A DNA stretch of 64,000 bases from the NCBI GenBank assembly GCA_014377445.1, contig JACMPP010000086.1:1-64000 (forward strand). The letters run 5' to 3'. How positions within the stretch are numbered: position 1 is the stretch's first letter; every line of letters begins with the position of its first letter. Under the pieces are notes generated by a model. It searched no databases. It was given only the letters and a program-made list of their open reading frames with translations, and was not told the DNA's origin. Positions 61,729-64,000 of this stretch are shown in pieces. This DNA is from Oligoflexus sp. GTDB taxonomy: Bacteria; Bdellovibrionota_B; Oligoflexia; Oligoflexales; Oligoflexaceae. The position numbers and the translations under genes are program-made.

Positions 61729-62388
61729 ATGATGCATCCCGACACCAACCTGAAATGGGTTAATGACGAAATCGGTTTTGGCGTTTTTGCAACACGCTTC
61801 ATTCCAAAAGGAACCGCTGTCTATGTACGGGATGCTTTGGAGGTTAAGGTGGAACGCAATGCTGCGCTCTTAAAGAATCCTGCCTACCAAGAGATCATCA
61901 CCAAGTATTCCTATGTCGATGCAAAAGGTGACTACATCCTAAGCTGGGACCACGCCCGCTTTGTGAATCACTGCTGTTTCCCCAGCTCGATCACCACGGG
62001 TTACGGCTTTGAAATCGCTATCCGCGACATCGCGGAGGGCGACGAAATAACCGATGATTACGGCTTGCTCAACATCGAAGAGGATATTCCACTCGCGTGT
62101 TCCAAGCCGGGCTGCCGAATGGTGGCGCGGGCGGGTGACTTTGACCAGAACGTCGAACGCTGGGACCGTATCGTCAAGGACGCTCTTTCGCACTTTTATC
62201 TGTACGATCAACCTTTGCTCAAATACCTGGATCAATCGACCCTCCAGCATCTGAATCAGTACCTGGAAAAAGGCAAACCCTATCTTTCCGTCGCGACCCA
62301 GAAGTTTGATTTGAATGAGCATGAATCCGATCTCCTGTTCCTCAGGGATCGAAAAGTAGGATCGGCCGGGATGGAAAGGTCCGAATAG
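61729..62388 (+). CDS. SET-domain protein (putative lysine methyltransferase)
   Basis: A 219-aa protein with a SET core at ~8-115: GVFATRFIPKGTAVYV (the GxG-type opening), FVNHCCFPSSITTGYGFEIA (NHxC motif) and RDIAEGDEITDDYGLLN (ELTxDY-type motif). These form the SAM and substrate sites of lysine methyltransferases. The remaining ~100 residues are helical, with a Cys pair (ACSKPGCRM) in the post-SET position. GAGGAG lies 9 nt before the first ATG. SET proteins are sporadic in bacteria. It probably shares a transcript with the deiminase. Confidence 0.88.
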   Translation: MMHPDTNLKWVNDEIGFGVFATRFIPKGTAVYVRDALEVKVERNAALLKNPAYQEIITKYSYVDAKGDYILSWDHARFVNHCCFPSSITTGYGFEIAIRDIAEGDEITDDYGLLNIEEDIPLACSKPGCRMVARAGDFDQNVERWDRIVKDALSHFYLYDQPLLKYLDQSTLQHLNQYLEKGKPYLSVATQKFDLNEHESDLLFLRDRKVGSAGMERSE

Positions 62389-62419
62389 AAGTCATTTGTA
62401 AGAAAACATTTTTATGAAA

Positions 62420-62451
62420 AAAGGAGCAGTCCCAATCAGGTCCGCTCCTTT
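62420..62451. terminator. Bidirectional terminator between SET gene and minus-strand genes
   Basis: AAAGGAGC and GCTCCTTT form an 8-bp stem around 16 nt. The plus strand continues TATCTTT. The minus strand continues with T6 after GCTCC, a strong signal for genes ending at 62465 or 62630. Confidence 0.8.
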
Positions 62452-62464
62452 ATCTTTAGGATTT

Positions 62465-62560
62465 TTAAAGGGTCTTGAGAATCTCGATGAGGTCTTTCTT
62501 TTGATCCGGGCTGTACATCTCCACTCCGTTCTTTAGAGATACTCTCCAGCCGGCGGACAT
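62465..62560 (-). CDS. Possible 31-codon micro-ORF
   Basis: ATG 62560 to TAA 62465 encodes a 31-aa peptide (WRVSLKNGVEMYSPDQKKDL core) with native-looking codon use, ending 13 nt before the minus-strand terminator hairpin. There is no strong ribosome site. It may be a real micro-protein, or the remnant of a longer gene. The remainder of 62561-62629 shows nothing. Confidence 0.25.
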   Translation of the reverse strand: MSAGWRVSLKNGVEMYSPDQKKDLIEILKTL

Positions 62561-62629
62561 ATAAACATACCGGCTGAATATGGCATATTTTCACCGAAAG
62601 CGAGAATGACTGTTCCCTCTTCGCGGTGA

Positions 62630-62989
62630 TTAAATTTGCAGGTAGAGATCTTCGGCGATTTGCTCGACAGATCCTTTGAATTCAAAGGAGAGAAAGCGGG
62701 CCTTACCGCTTTTCAAATCAACCAGGCCGACGGCGATTTTGTCAGTCGGGCAGACGTTCATGCAGGTCGTCACCATGCAGCGGATCTGTCTCTTCTGTTT
62801 TTTATCACTGAGGATACTCTTCACGGCTTTTTGGATGGAACGAGCCGGGCTATCTTCGCCTTCACGGACAAGTTTAAAACCGCATTTTTCACAGACCCAC
62901 AGCATGGTTTCGCTCACGGACGCTTCTTCCGGGGTGAATTTGGTCTTGGTTTTACCCGCTTTATCTTTGCCCCAGTTAAACAAATCCAT
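62630..62989 (-). CDS. Small Cys-rich, ferredoxin-like protein
   Basis: A 119-aa protein with CEKCG (near residue 33) and CMVTTCMNVCPTDKIAVGLVD (near 72), a Cys arrangement and fold pattern like thioredoxin-type [2Fe-2S] ferredoxins or DUF1636-like proteins. Four to five Cys could hold an Fe-S cluster. It is cytosolic, basic in the middle. GGAGG lies before the ATG, with a TATAAT promoter 30 nt upstream. The partner and electron path are unknown. Confidence 0.7.
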   Translation of the reverse strand: MDLFNWGKDKAGKTKTKFTPEEASVSETMLWVCEKCGFKLVREGEDSPARSIQKAVKSILSDKKQKRQIRCMVTTCMNVCPTDKIAVGLVDLKSGKARFLSFEFKGSVEQIAEDLYLQI

Positions 62990-63015
62990 AGTGCCCCACC
63001 TCCATCACTGACCAA

Positions 63016-63045
63016 ATTATACGAGACAGTTGTCACGGGTTACCA
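63016..63045 (-). promoter_or_regulatory. Candidate sigma-70 promoter of the Cys-rich gene
   Basis: Minus strand TGGTAA-N18-TATAAT: perfect -10, poor -35, 27 nt upstream of the ATG. Confidence 0.45.
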
Positions 63046-63187
63046 GGTCTTCTTCGAAGCCAAGGCTCCGAGACAATCGAAATAACAGGTAGAAAGCAGG
63101 CTCGATTGCTAAAAGCTGGATTAATCACCCAAAGCTCTATAAAAGCTACCGTTCGGATTTGGTCTTCTGCGCCGTTAAGACGAGGGG

Positions 63188-63216
63188 TGAAGAGAGACCA
63201 ATCGACGTGCTACAAT
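63188..63216 (+). promoter_or_regulatory. Candidate extended -10 promoter of the Hsp70-family gene
   Basis: TGAAGA-N17-TACAAT with TGC directly before the -10 (extended -10). Transcription would begin near 63223, 25 nt before the ATG. No sigma-32-type box is evident. Confidence 0.4.
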
Positions 63217-63247
63217 GGCACTAAACTTTCGGAAGGGTAAACCCGCT

Positions 63248-64000
63248 ATGAGCGCATGGCTTGCAATCGACTTTGGCACCTCAAATTCACTCGTAGCAGG
63301 TGCCAACGCTGAAGGCATTTTTGCTCCTGTCGCCATCGATCCCAGCTCTCCCGATCCCACGATCATGAAAAGCGTGCTCTATTCCCTTCGTCGCAACGAG
63401 TGGTCGGTCGGGAATGAAGCCATTTCCCTCTATTACGAAGCCGGGGCCGAAGGCCGCGTACTCAAATCACTCAAGAAATTTTTGCCTGATTCAAGCTTTC
63501 AGGGCACTCAGATCCATGGCCAGTACTACTCACTCGAGGATCTGCTCGCACGCCTCCTCAGAACGATGCGTGAGCGCTCGGAAGTTCAGCTCGGACAAGA
63601 ACTGAAGAAAGTGGTTCTCGGCCACCCAGCGCTTTTCTCGCCGCAGATAGAAGCCCATCAGAGAGCCTTGACGCGCCTCGAGAAATCCGCGCAGATCGCC
63701 GGCTTTGAGGAGATCGTCTTTTGTGCCGAACCGGTGGCCGCCGCTCACAATTTTGCGAAAAGCCTGACCAGCGAGAAAAACGTCCTGGTCGCTGACTTCG
63801 GGGGTGGTACCAGCGATTTTACGATTATCCGTCTCCGTCCCGATGGATTCTCAGAAAAGGATGTTCTTTCGCTCGGCGGTATTTCGCTCGCGGGGGATGC
63901 CTTCGACGGCAGCATCATGGAACATGCGGTTGCCCCGTTCTTTGGATCAAAAATTCATTTTCAGATGCCGATGGGCTCCAACGTTTTAAATCTACCAAAA
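63248..64000 (+). CDS. Hsp70-family (DnaK/YegD-like) chaperone-type ATPase, 3' end outside the window
   Basis: The frame is open from ATG 63248 (AAGGG upstream) to the window edge, 251 codons; the ORF track omits it. The actin-like ATPase motifs are present: phosphate 1 IDFGTSNSLVAG, phosphate 2 VADFGGGTSDFTII and the GGISLAGDAFD segment. Divergence from DnaK (TSNS in place of TTNS) and the short insert pattern resemble YegD-type Hsp70s. It is a single gene here, not with dnaJ or grpE in view. The substrate-binding part, if any, lies beyond 64000. Confidence 0.88.
   Translation, partial: MSAWLAIDFGTSNSLVAGANAEGIFAPVAIDPSSPDPTIMKSVLYSLRRNEWSVGNEAISLYYEAGAEGRVLKSLKKFLPDSSFQGTQIHGQYYSLEDLLARLLRTMRERSEVQLGQELKKVVLGHPALFSPQIEAHQRALTRLEKSAQIAGFEEIVFCAEPVAAAHNFAKSLTSEKNVLVADFGGGTSDFTIIRLRPDGFSEKDVLSLGGISLAGDAFDGSIMEHAVAPFFGSKIHFQMPMGSNVLNLPK

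Noticed and set aside
1-64000. CRISPR arrays, tRNA/rRNA genes, IS elements, prophage or integrase genes
   Set aside because: No regularly spaced repeats, cloverleaf/T-arm signatures, transposase/integrase motifs or terminal inverted repeats were seen on reading both strands.

Overview
The window reads as a chromosomal segment of a motile, diderm (LPS-bearing) bacterium. Envelope genes (hldE, lpxH, lolA, an OmpA-family protein, a probable outer-membrane barrel) show the Gram-negative plan. A large flagellar locus, FlbD, a flagellin, a chemoreceptor-like protein, a likely sigma-54 promoter and three likely sigma-28 promoters show flagellar motility. Gene content and order (PrkA-DUF444-SpoVR, tilS-ftsH-folP-cdaA-ybbR-glmM, a RibBX-type riboflavin gene, many TPR proteins) suggest a Bdellovibrionota/Oligoflexia-like or deltaproteobacterial lineage. 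That placement is inference. I see no rRNA, tRNA, CRISPR array, insertion sequence, prophage or plasmid feature, and gene density is high.

Layout. 1-1.6 kb: the end of an unseen gene, then hldE (minus). 1.8-12 kb: a flagellar operon behind a consensus sigma-54 promoter at 1838-1853, in the order TPR exported protein, a sigma-54 activator without a receiver domain, flgB, flgC, fliE, fliF, fliH, fliI, fliJ and a MotE/YlxF-like protein. fliG is missing from its usual place between fliF and fliH. 12-17 kb: fmt-purN, a small unknown protein, an unknown exported protein and a ChaN/Tiki-fold protein. 16.9-21.3 kb (minus): a membrane-anchored chemoreceptor-like protein behind a sigma-28-like promoter, and flbD followed by a second large TPR protein. 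21.4-22.5 kb: prfB with an intact programmed +1 frameshift, which the ORF track splits. 22.9-29.4 kb: prkA, DUF444/yeaH, spoVR and an uncharacterised outer-membrane-type protein starting at the base after the spoVR stop.

29.4-36.2 kb: lpxH (minus), acpP, rpiB, glyA, nrdR, ribE, ribBX (degenerate GTP-cyclohydrolase half), ribH and nusB, closed by a strong terminator. 36.2-47.2 kb (all minus): tilS, ftsH, folP, cdaA, cdaR, glmM, pdxJ, tsaE, an ALDH7-type dehydrogenase and a methylglutaconyl-CoA-hydratase-like crotonase. This stretch combines c-di-AMP synthesis, cell-wall precursor supply, folate and B6 synthesis, tRNA modification and branched-chain/lysine catabolism. 47.4-49.7 kb: a 54-codon ORF with a very strong ribosome binding site, the flagellin gene, and an orphan GspC-like HR-PDZ protein. 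49.7-54.7 kb: fadD (minus), pncC-lolA, then a second sigma-54 activator behind an almost perfect sigma-28 promoter, plus a small coiled-coil protein. 54.7-59.4 kb (minus): a TrpC-like pseudoenzyme, purM, pyrB, a nitrilase-family amidohydrolase and an MBL-fold hydrolase. 59.4-64 kb: an OmpA-family protein behind a sigma-28 promoter, a peptidylarginine/agmatine-deiminase-family protein, a SET-domain protein, a small CxxC/Fe-S-type protein and the start of an Hsp70-family gene running off the window.

The main theme is a two-tier flagellar programme. A sigma-54-driven basal-body/export operon encodes its own receiver-less activator. Sigma-28-type sites precede flagellin, a chemoreceptor-like protein, an OmpA-family candidate motor-ring protein and a second sigma-54 activator. 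The best leads for new biology are the genes attached to known modules: the barrel protein on PrkA-SpoVR, the OmpA protein and the activator under sigma-28 control, the micro-ORF before flagellin, the deiminase-SET pair and the TrpC-like pseudoenzyme ahead of purM-pyrB.
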